In this document: piece by piece, positions 62,339 to 64,000 of the stretch
How the letters are laid out: every line of letters starts with the position of its first letter
How positions within the stretch are numbered: the stretch's first letter is position 1
Assembly (NCBI GenBank): GCA_031180665.1
Contig: JAPSLP010000005.1
Location: 1 to 64,000, forward strand
Source of the DNA: Cupriavidus sp.
GTDB lineage: Bacteria; Pseudomonadota; Gammaproteobacteria; Burkholderiales; Burkholderiaceae
Direction: 5' to 3'
Length of the DNA stretch: 64,000 bases
The notes under the pieces: model-generated
What the model was told of the DNA's origin: nothing
Database searches by the model: none
The model's input: only the letters and a program-made list of their open reading frames with translations
Translations under genes and position numbers: made by a program

Positions 62339-62487
62339 GAGCGGGAGAAATACGTGCCGAAGCGGGGTGTTAGTCCCGGATCGGCCGGTCAGAAGTGCGT
62401 GTGATAATGTCCGCGGACTATTGGTTTTCAAGCGGTCCGGCAGCCACATGGAAGGCCGGCCGGGCCGCCACAACAAGGAAAGACAGG
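62339..62487. promoter_or_regulatory. Divergent promoter region of the cyclo-ligase and slt genes
   Basis: TGTGATAAT at 62400-62408 is a reasonable extended -10 box for slt. No 6S RNA is evident here, although ssrS often adjoins this gene in other bacteria and the gap is too short for it. Confidence 0.4.
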
Positions 62488-64000
62488 ATGCGCAAGGGAG
62501 TATATCGGCAGCGTGCGGGGCAGTTCGCATTGACCGCGATCGCCACCGCATTGAGCTGGACGCTGCTGGCAACGCCGGCCGCCGCGCAGAAGCGCACGGT
62601 ATCGAACGGCCAGGGCGCCGCCTCGACCATGATCCCGAGCAATCCGGACGACGCCTTCAAGGCGCTGCGCGATGCCGCCCGCAAGAACGATGTGGCGCGC
62701 GCCTATGCGATCTCGGCCACGCTGGTCGACTACCCGGTGCCGTCGTACGTCGAATACTTCCGCATCAAGCCGCAGCTGTTCGACGCCAACGGCCTGGCGC
62801 GCATCGACGCGCCCGACGACGAGGTGCGCACCTTCCTGCAGCGCTACCAGGGCGAGGCGATCGCCGACCGCATGCGCAACGACTGGTTGCTGGTGCTCGG
62901 CAAGCGGCGCGACTGGGCCAACTTCGACGCGCAGTATCCGCAGTTCGTGCTGAAGGACGACACCCAGGTCGAGTGCTATGCGCTGCTGTCGCGCGCGCTG
63001 AAGGGCCAGAACGTCGCCACCGAGGCGCGCGCGCTGCTGACCGAGCCGAAGAACTATGGCGAGGGTTGCGTCGACCTGATCGGCTATCTGTACCAGAGCC
63101 GGCAGATCACCCGCTCGGACGTCGCCTTCCAGGCCCGCACGGCGCTGGAGCAGAACTACACCACGCTGGCCGGGCGCATCGCCGCCACCGTGCCCGATGG
63201 CGCGGTCGACGGCGATACGCTGGCGACGGTGGTCAAGATGGCGCGCAACGACCCGGCGCAGGCCGCCGCCTACCTGAGCGCCAGCTCCGGCAGCCTGTCG
63301 CGCGACGAGCAGGGCGCTGGCTGGGGCGTGGTCGGCCAGTTCGCCGCCAAGAAGCTGCTGCCCGATGCGGCCGGCTACTTCCGGCGCCAGATCGAGCTGG
63401 GCGGCAACCAGTGGCTCTCGACCGAGACGCAGGAGTGGCGCGTGCGCGCGGCCCTGCGCCAGGGCGACTGGAAGCTCGTGCGCCTGGCGATCGAGTCGAT
63501 GCGCCCCGAATTGCGCACCAAGGATCCGGCCTGGACCTACTGGCTGGGCCGCGCGCTGGCCGAAACGGGCCGCAACGACGAGGCCCGCCAGCAGTACCAG
63601 GCCATCGCCGGCGGCTTCCATTTCTATGGCCAGCTGGCCAGCGAGGAACTGGGCCAGCGCATCACGCTGCCGGCGCGTACCCAGGTCAGCGATGCCGAGG
63701 CCATGGCGATGCGCACGCGCCCCGGCTTCCAGCGCGCCAAGGCGTTCTACGACATGGACCTGCGCTTCGAGGGCAACCGCGAGTGGAACTGGGAGCTGCG
63801 CGGCATGAGCGACCGCGAGCTGCTGGCCGCGGCCGAGTACGCGCGCCGCATCTCGCTGCTGGACCGCACCGTCAATACCGCCGACCGCACCCAGGCACAG
63901 CATGACTTCTCGCTGCGCTTCCTGATGCCGTTCCGCGACATCATGCAGCGCGCCACCGACGAGGCCGGGCTGGACATGGCGTGGGCCTACGGCATCATCC
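62488..64000 (+). CDS. slt: Soluble lytic murein transglycosylase (partial, 3' end outside window)
   Basis: The first 504 residues of a periplasmic Slt70-type enzyme. The signal peptide (MRKGVYRQRAGQFALTAIATALSWTLL, cleavage near AAAQ) is followed by the long alpha-superhelix of the U-domain. The frame is open to the window end, just before the expected catalytic Glu of the GIIRQESRF-like motif (the sequence stops at AYGII). Slt generates the anhydromuropeptides imported by AmpG, also in this window. AAGGAAAGACAGG precedes the ATG. Confidence 0.92.
   Translation, partial: MRKGVYRQRAGQFALTAIATALSWTLLATPAAAQKRTVSNGQGAASTMIPSNPDDAFKALRDAARKNDVARAYAISATLVDYPVPSYVEYFRIKPQLFDANGLARIDAPDDEVRTFLQRYQGEAIADRMRNDWLLVLGKRRDWANFDAQYPQFVLKDDTQVECYALLSRALKGQNVATEARALLTEPKNYGEGCVDLIGYLYQSRQITRSDVAFQARTALEQNYTTLAGRIAATVPDGAVDGDTLATVVKMARNDPAQAAAYLSASSGSLSRDEQGAGWGVVGQFAAKKLLPDAAGYFRRQIELGGNQWLSTETQEWRVRAALRQGDWKLVRLAIESMRPELRTKDPAWTYWLGRALAETGRNDEARQQYQAIAGGFHFYGQLASEELGQRITLPARTQVSDAEAMAMRTRPGFQRAKAFYDMDLRFEGNREWNWELRGMSDRELLAAAEYARRISLLDRTVNTADRTQAQHDFSLRFLMPFRDIMQRATDEAGLDMAWAYGII

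Noticed and set aside
62339..62487. 6S RNA next to the 5-FTHF cyclo-ligase gene
   Set aside because: The gap is only 149 bp and lacks the 6S fold; slt starts there.

Overview
The window looks like part of the main chromosome of a high-GC betaproteobacterium of the Burkholderiaceae, most likely close to Cupriavidus/Ralstonia. The reasons are the very high G+C, two Bug-type periplasmic receptors, metX-metW next to argB and slmA, a RegB/RegA-type redox pair, a Kdo hydroxylase, and betaproteobacterial SAH and SAM-II riboswitches. Species is inferred, not proven. About 55 genes are packed on both strands and most are housekeeping. I saw no tRNA, rRNA, insertion sequence, prophage or CRISPR array.

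Layout. 0.2-2 kb: a Zur/Fur-like regulator and a His-rich CobW-type metallochaperone GTPase. 2-4.5 kb: glgX, then an 11-bp tandem array. 4.6-9.5 kb: a Bug receptor, the heat-shock protease hslVU, and three small stress or envelope genes. 9.7-14.2 kb: regA/regB, a PCuAC copper chaperone, a LysR regulator divergent from a small DMT exporter, and a CWC protein. 14.4-22.7 kb: argB, a HAD nucleotidase, slmA, SAM-II riboswitch-metX-metW, a thioesterase, ampG and an M48 protease. 22.8-30.2 kb: type-2 argC, exoA, pyrE, ppk2, dapF and three consecutive LpxL/HtrB-family acyltransferases, two of them a tandem duplication. 30.3-38 kb: metK with an unassigned structured leader, two Hsp20 genes, a Kdo hydroxylase, a degenerate GMC oxidoreductase, a small membrane protein and an AidB-like flavoprotein. 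38.2-44 kb: TPP riboswitch-thiC-thiO-thiS-thiG-thiE (thiD is at 53.5 kb). 44.2-53.2 kb: a sigma-54 activator divergent from a six-gene operon coding for a split biotin-dependent acyl-CoA carboxylase, an ADP-forming acyl-CoA synthetase, a Bug receptor and a hotdog thioesterase. 53.5-58.4 kb: thiD, SAH riboswitch-ahcY, a small membrane protein, metF and a Mut7-C protein. 58.5-61.7 kb: two divergent orphan genes around an AT-rich spacer; one resembles ShET2/EspL-type effector proteases. 61.7-64 kb: 5-formyl-THF cyclo-ligase and the start of slt.

How the genes work together. The methionine/SAM cycle is scattered but well represented (metX, metW, metK, ahcY, metF). It carries two recognised riboswitches, SAM-II before metX and SAH before ahcY, and one unexplained leader before metK. 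The thiamine genes form one TPP-controlled operon. Two families of palindromic interspersed repeats occupy many intergenic gaps. The points most worth a second look are the effector-like pair at 58.5-61.7 kb, the sigma-54 carboxylase operon of unknown substrate, the SAM-II plus terminator leader, the metK leader, and the GMC protein that lacks its signature motif and catalytic residues.
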